Notes: generated from the sequence alone by a model not told the origin. 64,000 nucleotides of DNA from Paraescarpia echinospica (GCA_020002185.1 CM034534.1:66937821-67001820), one strand, 5' to 3'. Positions 12,190 through 24,342 are shown, numbered from the stretch's first letter. Made by a program: numbers and translations.

Positions 12190-15100
12190 CAGATAAAGCA
12201 GCAGCGGCATTCTTAGAACAATTGTAAGCGGTATTCTTAGAACAATTGTAAGCGGTATTCTTAGAACTGTAAGCGGCATTCTTAGAACAACTGTAAGCAG
12301 TATTCTTAGAACAACTGTAAGCGGCATTCTTAAAACAATTGTAAGCGGCATTCTTAGAACAATTGTAAGCGGCATTCTTAGAACAATTGTAAGCAGTATT
12401 CTTAGAACAATTGTAAGCGGCATTCTTAGAACAATTGTAAGCAGTATTCTTAGAACAATTGTAAGCGGCATTCTTAGAACAATTGTAAGCAGTATTCTTA
12501 GAACAATTGTAAGCGGCATTCTTACAACAATTGTAAGCAGTATTCTTAGAACAACTGTAAGCGGCATTCTTAGAACAACTGTAATCGGCATTCTTAGAAC
12601 AACTATAAGCGGCATTCTTAGAACAATTGTAAGCGGTATTCTTAGAACTGTAAGCGGTATTCTTAGAACAATAGTAAGCGGCATTCTTAGAACAATTGTA
12701 AGCAGCATTCTTAGAACAATTGTAAGCAGTATTCTTAGAACAATTGTAAGCGGCATTCTTAGAACAATTGTAAGCAGTATTCTTAGAACAATTGTAAGCG
12801 GCATTCTTAGAACAATTGTACGCAGTATTCTTAGAACAACTGTAAGCGGCATTCTTAGAACAATTGTAAGCAGTATTCTTAGAACAATTGTAAGCGGCAT
12901 TCTTAGAACAATTTTAAGCAGTATTCTTAGAACAACTGTAAGCGGTATTCTTAGAACAATTGTAAGCGGCATTCTTAGAACAACTGTAAGCGGCATTCTT
13001 AGAACAATTGTAAGCAGTATTCTTAGAACAATTGTAAGCAGCATTCTTAGAACAATTGTAAGCAGTATTCTTAGAACAACTGTAAGCGGCATTCTTAGAA
13101 CAACTGTAATCGGCATTCTTAGAACAACTATAAGCGGCATTCTTAGAACAATTGTAAGCGGTATTCTTAGAACAACTGTAAGCGGCATTCTTAGAACAAC
13201 TATAAGCGGCATTCTTAGAACAATTGTAAGCGGTATTCTTAGAACAACTGTAAGCGGCATTCTTAGAACAATTGTAAGCGGCATTCTTAGAACAATTGTA
13301 AGCAGTATTCTTAGAACAATTGTAAGCAGTATTCTTAGAACAACTATAAGCGGCATTCTTAGAACAACTATAAGTGGCATTCTTAGAACAATTGTAAGCA
13401 GTATTCTTAGAACAGCTGTAAGCGGCATTCTTAGAACAACTATAAGTGGCATTCTTAGAACAACTGTAAGCAGCATTCTTAGAACAACTGTAAGCAGCAT
13501 TCTTAGAACAATTGTAAGCAGTATTCTTAGAACAACTGTAAGCAGTATTCTTAGAACAATTGTAAGCAGCATTCTTAGAACAATTGTAAGCGGCATTCTT
13601 AGAACAATTGTAAGCAGTATTCTTAGAACAATTGTAAGCAGCATTCTTAGAACAATTGTAAGCAGTATTCTTAGAACAACTGTAAGCGGCATTCTTAGAA
13701 CAACTGTAAGCGACATTCTTAGAACAATTGTAAGCAGTATTCTTAGAACAATTGTAAGCGGCATTCTTAGAACAATTGTAAGCGGCATTCTTAGAACAAT
13801 TGTAAGCGGTATTCTTAGAACAACTGTAAGCGGCATTCTTAGAACAATTGTAAGCGGTATTCTTAGAACAACTGTAAGCAGTATTCTTAGAACAATTGTA
13901 AGCAGCATTCTTAGAACAATTGTAAGCGGCATTCTTTGAACAATTGTAAGCAGTATTCTTAGAACAATTGTAAGCAGTATTCTTAGAACAACTGTAAGCG
14001 GCATTCTTAGAACAATTGTAAGCAGCAATCTTAGAACAATTGTAAGCAGTATTCTTAGAACAATTGTAAGCAGCATTCTTAGAACAATTGTAAGCAGTAT
14101 TCTTAGAACAATTGTAAGCGGCATTCTTAGAACAACTGTAAGCAGTATTCTTAGAACAATTGTAAGCAGTATTCTTAGAACAATTGTAAGCGGTATTCTT
14201 AGAACAATTGTAAGCGGCATTCTTAGAACAATTGTAAGCAGTATTCTTAGAACAATTGTAAGCAGTATTCTTAGAACAATTGTAAGCAGCATTCTTAGAA
14301 CAATTGTAAGCAGTATTCTTAGAACAACTGTAAGCGGCATTCTTAGAACAATTGTAAGCGGTATTCTTAGAACAACTGTAAGCGGCATTCTTAGAACAAC
14401 TGTAAGCGGCATTCTTAGAACAATTGTAAGTGGCATTCTTAGAACAATTGTAAGCGGCATTCTTAGAACAATTGTAAGCAGTATTCTTAGAACAACTGTA
14501 AGCGGCATTCTTAGAACAATTGTAAGCGGTATTCTTAGAACAACTGTAAGCGGCATTCTTAGAACAACTGTAAGCGGCATTCTTAGAACAATTGTAAGCG
14601 GTATTCTTAGAACAACTGTAAGCGGCATTCTTAGAACAACTGTAAGCGGCATTCTTAGAACAACTGTAAGCAGCATTCTTAGAACAATTGTAAGCAGTAT
14701 TCTTAGAACAACTGTAAGCGGCATTCTTAGAACAATTGTAAGCGGTATTCTTAGAACAACTGTAAGCGGCATTCTTAGAACCACTGTAAGCGGCATTCTT
14801 AGAACAATTGTAAGCGGCATTCTTAGAACAATTGTAAGCGGCATTCTTAGAACAATTGTAAGCAGTATTCTTAGAACAACTGTAAGCGGCATTCTTAGAA
14901 CAATTGTAAGCGGTATTCTTAGAACAACTGTAAGCATTCTTAGTACAACTGTAAGCGGCATTCTTAGAACAATTGTAAGCGGTATTCTTAGAACAACTGT
15001 AAGCGGCATTCTTAGAACAACTGTAAGCGGCATTCTTAGAACAACTGTAAGCAGCATTCTTAGAACAATTGTAAGCAGTATTCTTAGAACAACTGTAAGC

Positions 15101-15430
15101 GGCATTCTTAGAACAATTGTAAGCGGTATTCTTAGAACAACTGTAAGCGGCATTCTTAGAACAACTGTAAGCGGCATTCTTAGAACAATTGTAAGCGGTA
15201 TTCTTAGAACAACTGTAAGCGGCATTCTTAGAACAACTGTAAGCGGCATTCTTAGAACAACTGTAAGCGGCATTCTTAGAACAACTGTAAGCAGCATTCT
15301 TAGAACAATTGTAAGCGGCATTCTTAGAACAACTGTAAGCGGCATTCTTAGAACAATTGTAAGCGGCATTCTTAGAACAACTGTAAGCGGCATTCTTAGA
15401 ACAACTGTAAGCAGCATTCTTAGAACAATT
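12190..15430. repeat. 24-bp minisatellite, about 135 copies
   Basis: The unit is 24 bp (tgtaagcggcattcttagaa + caat), with alternation of gcggcatt, gcagtatt, gcggtatt. It fills the PAN-C1 intron. The unit length is a multiple of eight codons, so the minus strand stays open for 1,081 codons of a repeated M/I-P/L-LT-V/I-VLR octapeptide. No start context, splice or composition evidence supports translation. Confidence 0.95.
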
Positions 15431-15489
15431 ACTTGACCACCCTATCTGCTGCCAAATACACTATCTGCTGCCAACTACACTAAATCTAA

Positions 15490-15782
15490 AATTCAGGACA
15501 AACAGGACGTTGACTCCACAACAATTTAATGAATGCCTAGCAACAAATAGGGCCTTGACTCCAAAACAACATACTCACAGCTTAGAGACAAACACGGCCT
15601 TGTCTCTCCACAACAACATAATGAATGGCTTGATTTCAAAACAACATACTCACTAACTAGTGACAAACAGGACCTTGACTCCACAACGACGTAATGAATG
15701 GGTAGAGACAAACACAGCCTTGATTTCAAAACAACATACTCACCGCCGGTGATTTCAAAACAACATACTCACCGCCAGTGAT
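15490..15782. repeat. Irregular repeat carrying copies of the PAN exon donor
   Basis: Blocks with acaaacacggccttgactcc and acaacatactcac recur about four to five times. The last two (actcac at 15738-15743 and 15767-15772) are 29 bp apart and each follows a copy of the PAN exon end. Further actcac copies lie near 15573 and 15647. Confidence 0.8.
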
Positions 15783-16024
15783 TTTGTAATCAAAATATTT
15801 CACAGTTGTGAAGCGAGATCTCCAGTAGCGAATCATCGACGCCTTCGTTGCTGTTGCTAGATGGCACCTCTTCTTTCCAGCAATGTACTCGATGGAACGA
15901 CACTCAAACTTTGTTTCTTTCTCGCAGAGATCCTTGCACGCATTTTCACTTTCACACTTATTCACGATACGGTTGTTACGGGAGATGATTCCGCCCGTAA
16001 TCCCTGCGTTCCACTTGTATGACT
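15773..16024 (-). CDS. PAN/apple-domain cassette exon inside the EGF
   Basis: A 252-nt exon, symmetrical phase 1-1, coding for 84 residues. It encodes NNRIVNKCESENACKDLCEK, then FECRSIEYIAGKKRCHLATA and FDYKITGG. The C-x3-C ... F-x-C-x-S-I-x-Y ... C-x-L pattern is that of PAN/apple domains, which bind proteins or carbohydrates. It lies between B15 (EGF cysteines 1-3) and C1 (cysteines 4-6). Module A-B has no such exon. Skipping it keeps the frame and gives an intact EGF. Confidence 0.85.
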
Positions 16025-16680
16025 CTACAATTAACATCCACAGAAACTGAAGCATTTCTCAATGCAATAAATCACAGATTCCATTGTTGTTAAAGAGATG
16101 TAGTTTGTCTACCCGGAATTAGTGGATGTATTAATTTCTAGCTGAAAGTCTGCTGTGTTGCCCGTGAGAAAATGAGCATTGTTTAACATCAAAGGGTGTA
16201 GCAGTTAACTCAGCCCAACTTGGCCGTATTGCCAAAAAAGCTAGTTTTGAAACTGGATGTTTTGTTTACTATTTGAACATGCTCCGGGGTCGTGCCTTCA
16301 AATTGCTACCATTGTTACGGGCTTACTAAACACAATTTGGCAGGCAGTATATCTTCAACATAGTTAGTAATCTTAAGACCATTATATTAATTAATACATG
16401 AAAAACTAGGAACATACTATGTCCTTTTAAAGGTAGTTTATACAATGATTGACAGCAATGATAATCACCAATTGTGTATTTTCTTTTATAAATAATCAGA
16501 GAATGAATGAGTCAAATTCACGTTGTCGTTGTATGACTTGATTAATATGCATTTACGTGCACAGCGTTTATATTTTATGTTCAATTTTTAGATAATATGG
16601 AATATGTTTTACTGTGAAATGTCAATACTAACTTGTCTCACTGACAAGCTACTTTACTGAAACCAACAATTTATAACACT
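16025..16680. other. B15-PAN intron, unique part with dispersed repeat
   Basis: No gene is seen. The segment 16290-16440 (aatttggcaggcagtatatc, ttcaacatagttagta, aagaccattatattaattaa) resembles 31625-31775, so a dispersed repeat is likely. Confidence 0.5.
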
Positions 16681-16682
16681 GA

Positions 16683-17356
16683 TGATTGACTTAACTGACA
16701 CTGACAATTCACTTGACTGAAAATTACTTGACCGACACTGACAATTTACTTGACCGACACTAATAACTTACTTGACTGACACTGACAACTTAATTGACCA
16801 ACACCGACAACTTACTGGACCGACACTGACTACTTACTTGACTGACACTGACAACTTACTTAACCGATTAAGACAACTTACTTGATTGACATCGACAACT
16901 CACTTTGACCGACACTGACAACTTACTTGACCAACACCGACAATTTACTTGATTGACACCGACAACTTACTTGACTGACACTGACAATTTACTTGACTGA
17001 CACTGACAACTTACTTGACTGACACTGACAACTTACTTGACTGACACTGACCACTTACTTGACTGACACTGACAACTTACTTGACTGATTCTGACAACTT
17101 ACTTGATTGACACCGACAACTTACTTGACCGACACTGACAGCTTACTTGACCCGACACCGACAATTTACTTGACTGACACCGACAACTTACTTGACCGAC
17201 ACCGACAGCTTACTTAACCGAAACCGACAACTTACTTGACCGACACTGACAACTTACTTGACTGACACTGACAACTTACTTGACAGATTCTGACAATTTA
17301 TTTAACTGACACCGACAACTTACTTGACTGACACTGACAACTTACTTGACTGACAC
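16683..17356. repeat. 22-bp minisatellite spanning the B15 donor
   Basis: The unit is 22 bp (gacaacttacttgactgaca + ct), about 30 copies. On the minus strand each unit reads TGTCAGTCAA-GTAAGT, which is the B15 exon end and donor. The array enters the exon by about 11 bases. Confidence 0.92.
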
Positions 17357-17529
17357 CGGCCATGTCCACTACACATAGATGGACAGAGACTTCCGTCCAC
17401 CTCAGGGTCAGGGCCTGGGATACCGTCAGGTCCTGTCTTCCAGTTGTCTGTGTCGAGCAGTGCGTGGACAGCACACTTCTGAGTGACAGCTGCCACTGCA
17501 GCCGACGCCCATGACAACAGTCCTGTCAC
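17346..17529 (-). CDS. Exon B15: linker plus first half of EGF
   Basis: A 184-nt exon, phase 0 to 1. It encodes VTGLLSWASAAVAAVTQKCA, a Gly/Pro/Asp-rich stretch, and LCPSMCSGHGRCQS, the first three EGF cysteines. It corresponds to A15. The donor GTAAGT and the last ~11 exon bases are the 22-bp repeat that continues for ~0.65 kb into the intron. Confidence 0.9.
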
Positions 17530-18300
17530 CTGTCAACAACGTCGTAGCGTGTCACTGGCGATTTTACAATACTGTAACTGGTTGACATTGACACAGTTCC
17601 AACGACTGAGACAGTGACACGTCATGACAGTTCCTACCATACAGACAGTAATGTTTTATTACACAGATACAGTGATTACCATAGACAGTGACTCTGCTTA
17701 AAACTCACTTATTTAAGCTAGCTTACTTCCACTGACGAACTGTGACGTACGACACTTTTTATGAACATGTATTTTATTAATTGATTTATTTTATTTATTT
17801 ACTTTTTATTATATAATTTCATTAATTTAAATATATAACAATTTATGTAATTATCTTAACATTTTAGAAAGTATGTCACATATTTTAATTACTTGATATA
17901 CACACTTTTTTATTTTAATATAATGTAATTTTTACCAAGATATATATATTTCATAAACATTTCTTATAATTCCATGCATGTTTTATAATGTGTGTATGCA
18001 CCTATGTACATATTGGTTCCTTGTATACAGCGCTATAGTAATGTTGGCAATAATAACAAATATGACACTACAGAGGTGGATTATGACAGTTCCTACCATA
18101 GCAAGACATGTCATGACAGTTCCTGCCATATCGACAGTGACACCGAGTTCTTTCCTGTCTCACAATACTCACCCTGTTGTGATATTTGTGCACATTTTAT
18201 CAATGCAAGGATTTATCCAAATCACAAAAATAACACTATTTTGAAATGGCCTCTACAGTTATTTCTTGTACACCAAGAAAATTTCTTGATTTAGCCTTAT
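17530..18300. other. B14-B15 intron, unique part
   Basis: An AT-rich block lies at 17755-17960. Short overlapping plus-strand ORFs at 17978-18294 show no recognisable motif. Confidence 0.5.
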
Positions 18301-18309
18301 ACAATCATC

Positions 18310-18484
18310 TGCAGTACACTCTTCCCCCAACCACACTCCCCCGACCACCCTTCTCCCGACCACCCTCGCTCGACCACCCTCCCTCGACCACCCTTCCCCC
18401 GACCACCCTCCCTCGACCACCCTTTCCCCGACCACCCTCCCTCAACCACCCTTCCCCCAACTATCCTCCCCTATCAGCCCCACT
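18310..18484. repeat. C-rich imperfect repeat
   Basis: A C/T-rich run built on cgaccaccct units with irregular spacing. It lies in the B14-B15 intron before the 38-bp array. Confidence 0.8.
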
Positions 18485-18584
18485 TTGACGCAAAATTATA
18501 TTTTTATTCTAACAAACCAAATGCCCAATCTTGTGCTTAAATGTCTAACTTGAAGTGAGTGTATTTTGTACTCCCCACTCTAAT

Positions 18585-19346
18585 AATCTCTCATCTGTAT
18601 ATCCATGATACAGCCTTACCCCACCCTCTCACATGTATATCCATGATACACCCTTACCCCACCTTCTCACCTGTACATCCATGATACACCCTTACTCCAC
18701 CCTCTCACCTGTACATCCATGATACAGCCATACCCCACCCTCTCACCTGTACATCCATGATACACCCTTACCCCACCCTCTCACCTGTATATCCATGATA
18801 CAGCCTTACCCCACCCTCTCACATGTATATTCATGATACACCCTTACCCCACCCTCTCACCTGTATATCCATGATACACCCTTACCCCACCCTCTCACCT
18901 GTATATCCATGATACACCCTTACCCCACCCTCTCACCTGTATGTCCATGATACACCCCTACCCTATCCTTCTCACCATGATACATCCCTACCCTACCCCT
19001 CTCACCTGTATATCCATGATACACCCCAACACTACCCCCCTCTTACCTGTATATCCATGACACACCCCTACCCTACCCCTCTCACCTGTATATCCATGAC
19101 ACACCCCTACCATACCCCTCTCACCTGTATATCCATGATACACCCCTACCCTACATACCTTGCACCTGTATATCCATGATACACCCCTACCCTACCCCTT
19201 CTCACCTGTATGTCCATGATACACCCCTACCCTACATCCCTCGCACCTGTATATCCATGATACACCCCTACCCTACATCCCTCGCACCTGTATATCCATG
19301 ATACACCCCTACCCTACCCCTTCTCACCTGTATGTCCATGACACAT
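18585..19346. repeat. 38-bp minisatellite spanning the B14 donor
   Basis: The unit is 38 bp (ctcacctgtatatccatgat + acacccttaccccaccct), about 20 copies. On the minus strand each unit contains ATGGATATACAG-GTGAGA, the B14 exon end and donor. The array runs into the exon by about 18 bases. Units next to the exon have cctaccctacccc instead of ccttaccccaccc. Confidence 0.93.
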
Positions 19347-19489
19347 CCCGCTAGTTCCATGTTGGCTGTGATGTTGATGAGACCTTTGCAGGTCTTTGAT
19401 GCAAGAGTTGCCGTGATCTTTGCTGTGCAGTGAGCGGTCACCTCTGCCTCAGTACGACCGTGGGCTGGCCACTTGAGGTTAGCATCGCC
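19328..19489 (-). CDS. Exon B14: linker, W-P and paired-Cys segment
   Basis: A 162-nt phase 0 exon. It encodes GDANLKWPAHGRTEAEVTAH, then CTAKITATLASKTCKG and CVMDIQ. W-P-x3-TEAEVTxxC ... C-x2-DI matches A14 (159 nt). Both ends lie in tandem arrays: 62-bp units copy its first ~20 bases with the acceptor, and 38-bp units copy its last ~18 bases with the donor. Confidence 0.88.
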
Positions 19490-22140
19490 CTAGACACAGC
19501 CAAATGTGACAATTACAAACAAAGAGAAGGTCACTTGAGGTTAGCATCGCCCTAGACACAGCCAAATGTGACTATTACAAACAAAGTGAAGGTCAATTGA
19601 GGTTAGCATCGCCCTAGACACAGCCAAATGTGACTATTACAAACAAAGAGAAGGTCACTTGAGGTTAGCATCGCCCTAGACACAGCCAAATGTGACTATT
19701 ACAAACAAAGAGAAGGTCACTTGAGGTTAGCATCGCCCTCAGACACAGCCAAATGTGACTATTACAAACAAAGAGAAGGTCACTTGAGGTTAGCATCGCC
19801 CTAGACACAGCCAAATGTGACTATTACAAACAAAGAGAAGGTCACTTGAGGTTAGCATCGCCCTAGACACAGCCAAATGTGACTATTACAAACAAAGAGA
19901 AGGTCACTTGAGGTTAGCATCGCCCTAGACACAGCCAAATGTGACTATTACAAACAAAGTGAAGGTCAATTGAGGTTAGCATCGCCCTAGACACAGCCAA
20001 ATGTGACTATTACAAACAAAGAGAAGGTCACTTGAGGTTAGCATCGCCCTAGACACAGCCAAATGTGACTATTACAAACAAAGAGAAGGTCACTTGAGGT
20101 TAGCATCGCCCTAGACACAGCCAAATGTGACTATTACAAACAAAGAGAAGGTCACTTGAGGTTAGCATCGCCCTAGACACAGCCAAATGTGACTATTACA
20201 AACAAAGAGAAGGTCACTTGAGGTTAGCATCGCCCTAGACACAGCCAAATGTGACTATTACAAACAAAGAGAAGGTCACTTGAGGTTAGCATCGCCCTAG
20301 ACACAGCCAAATGTGACTATTACAAACAAAGAGAAGGTCACTTGAGGTTAGCATCGCCCTAGACACAGCCAAATGTGACTATTACAAACAAAGAGAAGGT
20401 CACTTGAGGTTAGCATCGCCCTAGACACAGCCAAATGTGACTATTACAAACAAAGAGAAGGTCACTTGAGGTTAGCATCGCCCTCAGACACAGCCAAATG
20501 TGACTATTACAAACAAAGTGAAGGTCACTTGAGGTTAGCATCGCCCTCAGACACAGCCAAATGTGACTATTACAAACAAAGAGAAGGTCACTTGAGGTTA
20601 GCATCGCCCTAGACACAGCCAAATGTGACTATTACAAACAAAGAGAAGGTCACTTGAGGTTAGCATCGCCCTAGACACAGCCAAATGTGACTATTACAAA
20701 CAAAGAGAAGGTCACTTGAGGTTAGCATCGCCCTAGACACAGCCAAATGTGACTATTACAAACAAAGAGAAGGTCACTTGAGGTTAGCATCGCCCTAGAC
20801 ACAGCCAAATGTGACTATTACAAACAAAGAGAAGGTCACTTGAGGTTAGCATCGCCCTAGACACAGCCAAATGTGACTATTACAAACAAAGAGAAGGTCA
20901 CTTGAGGTTAGCATCGCCCTAGACACAGCCAAATGTGACTATTACAAACAAAGAGAAGGTCACTTGAGGTTAGCATCGCCCTAGACACAGCCAAATGTGA
21001 CTATTACAAACAAAGAGAAGGTCACTTGAGGTTAGCATCGCCCTAGACACAGCCAAATGTGACTATTACAAACAAAGTGAAGGTCACTTGAGGTTAGCAT
21101 CGCCCTAGACACAGCCAAATGTGACTATTACAAACAAAGAGAAGGTCACTTGAGGTTAGCATCGCCCTAGACACAGCCAAATGTGAGCGAGCTATTACAA
21201 AACAAAGAAGGATCACTTGAGGTTAAGCATCGCCCTAGATTTTACAGCCAAATGTGACTATTACAAAACAAAGGAAAGATTACTTGAGGAGGTTAGCATG
21301 CAGCCCTAGACACAGCCAGATGTGGCTAGCCACAGGCTCTAAAGAGAAGGTCACTTGAGGTTAGCATAGCCCTAGACACAGCCGAGATGTGACTATTACA
21401 AACAAAGAGAAAGGTCACTTGGTCAGCATCGCCTAGACACAGCCGAATGCTGACTATACAAACAAAGAAAGATCACTTGAGGTTAGCATCGCCCTAGACA
21501 CAGCCAAATGTGACTATTACAAACAAAGAGAAGGTCACTTGAGGTTAGCATCGCCCTAGACACAGCCAAATGTGACTATTACAAACAAAGAGAAGGTCAC
21601 TTGAGGTTAGCATCGCCCTAGACACAGCCGAATGTGACTATTACAAACAAAGAGAAGGTCACTTGAGGTTAGCATCGCCCTAGACACAGCCGAATGTGAC
21701 TATTACAAACAAAGAGAAGGTCACTTGAGGTTAGCATCGCCCTAGACACAGCCAAATGTGACTATTACAAACAAAGAGAAGGTCACTTGAGGTTAGCATC
21801 GCCCTAGACACAGCCAAATGTGACTATTACAAACAAAGAGAAGGTCACTTGAGGTTAGCATCGCCCTAGACACAGCCAAATGTGACTATTACAAACAAAG
21901 AGAAGGTCACTTGAGGTTAGCATCGCCCTAGACACAGCCAAATGTGACTATTACAAACAAAGAGGTCACTTGAGGTTAGCATCGCCCTAGACACAGCCAA
22001 ATGTGACTATTACAAACAAAGAGAAGGTCACTTGAGGTTAGCATCGCCCTAGACACAGCCAAATGTGACTATTATTTAAACCTTTTGGCCATTTGAGTTT
22101 AGCATCGCTTTAAACACAGCCAAATATGACTATTACAAAT
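19470..22140. repeat. 62-bp minisatellite spanning the B14 acceptor
   Basis: The unit is 62 bp (agacacagccaaatgtgact + attacaaacaaagagaaggt + cacttgaggttagcatcgcc + ct), about 42 copies. Each unit includes the acceptor CTAG and the first 20 bases of exon B14. Most copies are nearly identical. Units at 21183-21480 carry many small indels. A diverged last unit ends at 22140. Confidence 0.95.
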
Positions 22141-22349
22141 AATGTCTACTGCCAGTAACATTAGTAGATATTGTCAAAATAGTTGCTCAATATAAAAATC
22201 TAATCATGTCTTAGTTTAAAATACATTTATCAAATAAGTCTTGCAGCCTAAATGTATTTCCTGTACAACAAATTGTGTTCAGCCAAGTGTAATTTCAACA
22301 AATTTGGATGGTAGAATTGTAGGTTGTAAAATAATGGTATGGCCTTTTC

Positions 22350-22622
22350 CAGTAAGCAGTTACATGAGAGAGGTTCTGTGATACGTACAAACGTGCGAGT
22401 CAGGTCAATACTCATATGAGAGAGGTTATGTGATACATACGAACGTGCGAGTCGGGTCAAGTACTCGTATGAGAGAGGTTCTGTGATACGTACGAACGTG
22501 CGAGTCAGGTCAAGTACTCGTATGAGAGGTTCTGTGATACGTACGAACGTGTGAGTCAGGTCAAGTACTCGTATGAGAGAGGTTCTGTGATACGTACAAA
22601 CGTGTGAGTCAGGTCTGCCTCA
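22350..22622. repeat. 53-bp repeat spanning the B13 donor
   Basis: Five units of about 53 bp (gtatgagagaggttctgtga + tacgtacaaacgtgcgagtc + aggtcaagtactc). Each contains the B13 exon end with donor GTACGTATCACAG on the minus strand. The right-most unit is the exon itself. Confidence 0.92.
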
Positions 22623-22704
22623 TACAGTTCGTCTTGTTTAAGTGGTGTCTGGCAACCTCGGGGTGGCTTCGCTGTCTTGATCAACTCCTGGGTGATGTCT
22701 TTCA
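22598..22704 (-). CDS. Exon B13: linker with RGC motif
   Basis: A 107-nt exon, phase 1 to 0. It encodes KDITQELIKTAKPPRGCQTP and a charged tail ending LTHTF. DIT plus PP-RGC aligns with A13. The donor GTACGTA and the last ~25 exon bases recur in five 53-bp tandem units. Confidence 0.85.
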
Positions 22705-22779
22705 CTGTGTCAACAGTATATATGTACATGTATATATATATATATATATATTATTTACATAATATATATATTAATAGGG

Positions 22780-22885
22780 AAATAGAGTCTGGTCGAAAAC
22801 ACGCGTTATGAATGCATGCGTCTAGTACAGCTCCTACAGTGCTCCCATCTCGCCGCGCCTGGATAATCGAGGTTAGTGCTTCTCG
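22780..22885. repeat. Dispersed repeat with cctggataatcgagg end, copy 1
   Basis: The segment ends in gtgctcccatctcgccgcgc then ctggataatcgagg. A related one at 23100-23228 has ggttctcccatcacgcggtg then cctggataatcgaggg. These look like two diverged copies of one mobile-element family. Confidence 0.5.
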
Positions 22886-23099
22886 AGAATCCATTTTGCA
22901 TAAACTGCAAGCAGCAAATGTTTTGAGCGAGCAGCCAATCACCGTCATTATCGAGATTCTTAATCCAAAAATAAATTAGGATGTAACTTTTCTGTTTATC
23001 ACTTGTGTCAATGTAACCAATGTTTCCAATGCATAGCATAAACTTATAAGTTGATTCTTATTTAACTTTTAGTTTTATTATTAGCCTGACACCAATCAT

Positions 23100-23228
23100 C
23101 GTCTCTACCTGGATTCAGGGTAAACCGGGATCAGTGTCATACAGTGAAAACCTGTGTTATCTTCCAGGCAGTAGTACGGGAGACCTACGGTTCTCCCATC
23201 ACGCGGTGCCTGGATAATCGAGGGTAAT
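23100..23228. repeat. Dispersed repeat with cctggataatcgagg end, copy 2
   Basis: This is the second copy of the family at 22780-22885; both lie in the B12-B13 intron in the same orientation. A start like tctacctggattcagggtaa is seen only here. Confidence 0.5.
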
Positions 23229-23523
23229 ATAACATGCATTGTATGTAACGCTATATCAATGACAGTTTTCATGGCTGTAAAAAAAGTTAATACATACATA
23301 CATCCAGTAGTACAAATAAAACATTTAAATATATGAATAAATAAATAAATATATTATCTTAAAAAAACAATACTTTGTCAAGATCACAAACATGCAGCAC
23401 TATACATGTGCATATGTCATGAATTATAACCATGTGAAGATTTCTACAACCACATCACGAGAGCCACAAAATGTCTATCAACAAATGAAATAAGAAGGAT
23501 ATGTCAAAAACTGATCAACTTAC

Positions 23524-23669
23524 GTTTTCGCCGGCTGGACGAACAGGAAGTGCCATCAAGATTTGGGGCGCACCGACCTGGTGAGCCTAACTGGCACTCA
23601 CAGAAGATGGCGCCACTAGTCGCGGGGTCGGGACAGGCACCGTAGAACAACGTCTCAGTCTGGCCAACT
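23524..23669 (-). CDS. Exon B12: Cys-rich exon after vWD
   Basis: A 146-nt exon, phase 2 to 1. It encodes VGQTETLFYGACPDPATSGA, then IFCECQLGSPGRC and CSSSRRK. It corresponds to A12 (170 nt, same phases). The genomic sequence reads on as RRKR, but splicing replaces the final R with L from B13. Confidence 0.85.
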
Positions 23670-23704
23670 CTGCGACAATCAACGTTCACATATTTCACAT
23701 CTAC

Positions 23705-23899
23705 ACACACAATGGGACCTCTCAATAACGGTCACCTTGAGACTGGGTCAAGATGATCTAAATAACAAGGTGTCCGTATTAACAGGACTCACTTCCTATG
23801 CTATCTGTTACAGGAGTAATTTGGGGCTGTACTAGAGTGACCTTAATTGTGAGGTGGCTGTATTATCGAGGTGACTAAAAAAAACAAGGTTTGCCTGTA
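23705..23899 (-). mobile_element. Pogo/Tigger-like MITE, copy 4 (inverted)
   Basis: The left end (aatgggacctctcaataacg) matches the right-end form of the other copies, and the right end (caaggtttgcctgta) matches their left end in reverse complement. It contains the shared internal words ggtcacctt and ccttaattgtgaggtggctg. It is the most diverged of four copies and lies in the B11b-B12 intron. Confidence 0.7.
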
Positions 23900-24082
23900 C
23901 TATATACTGGTGAATGTCAATTCTGCTGGGTATAACACAAAATGCTGTGAAAAAAACGGTCTTGCATTAAGGAGATCCCTAATCTAAATCTCAACATTTA
24001 TTTAATTGATTTTGTGCAAAACCATTGTTAGAAAATTTCTTTTGAAGTAAATACAATTATAGTATGAGGAAAATCTGGAATC

Positions 24083-24275
24083 GTTAAGCATGATATCAAT
24101 AACGTTAAGCAGGATATCAATAACATTAAGCAGGATATCAATAACGTTAAGCATGATATCAATAACGTTAAGCATGATATCAATAACGTTAAGCATGATA
24201 TCAATAACGTTAAGCATGATATCAATAACGTTAAGCAGGATATCAATAACGTTAAGCATGATATCAATAACGTAC
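24083..24275. repeat. 21-bp minisatellite
   Basis: About nine units of 21 bp (gttaagcatgatatcaataa + c). The length is a multiple of three, so short ORFs appear on both strands. It lies in the B11b-B12 intron, 70 bases from exon B11b. Confidence 0.92.
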
Positions 24276-24342
24276 ACATGCAAAAGTCGTTGAGTGCATG
24301 CTTCAAGAACTGCTGATTGTTATGATTGTATGAAAGGTTTAC

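Noticed and set aside
12172..15417. 1,081-codon minus-strand ORF of an M-P-L-T-V-V-L-R-like octapeptide
   Set aside because: It is the 24-bp intronic minisatellite read in its open frame. It lies between exons PAN and C1, whose phases join without it.
19470..22140. CRISPR-like regular array
   Set aside because: The repeats are directly abutting with no unique spacers, unit 62 bp, in a eukaryotic intron with exon sequence in each unit.
23504..23540. Furin-type RRKR site at the end of exon B12
   Set aside because: The last R codon is made with the intron's GT. After splicing to B13 it becomes Leu, giving RRKL.
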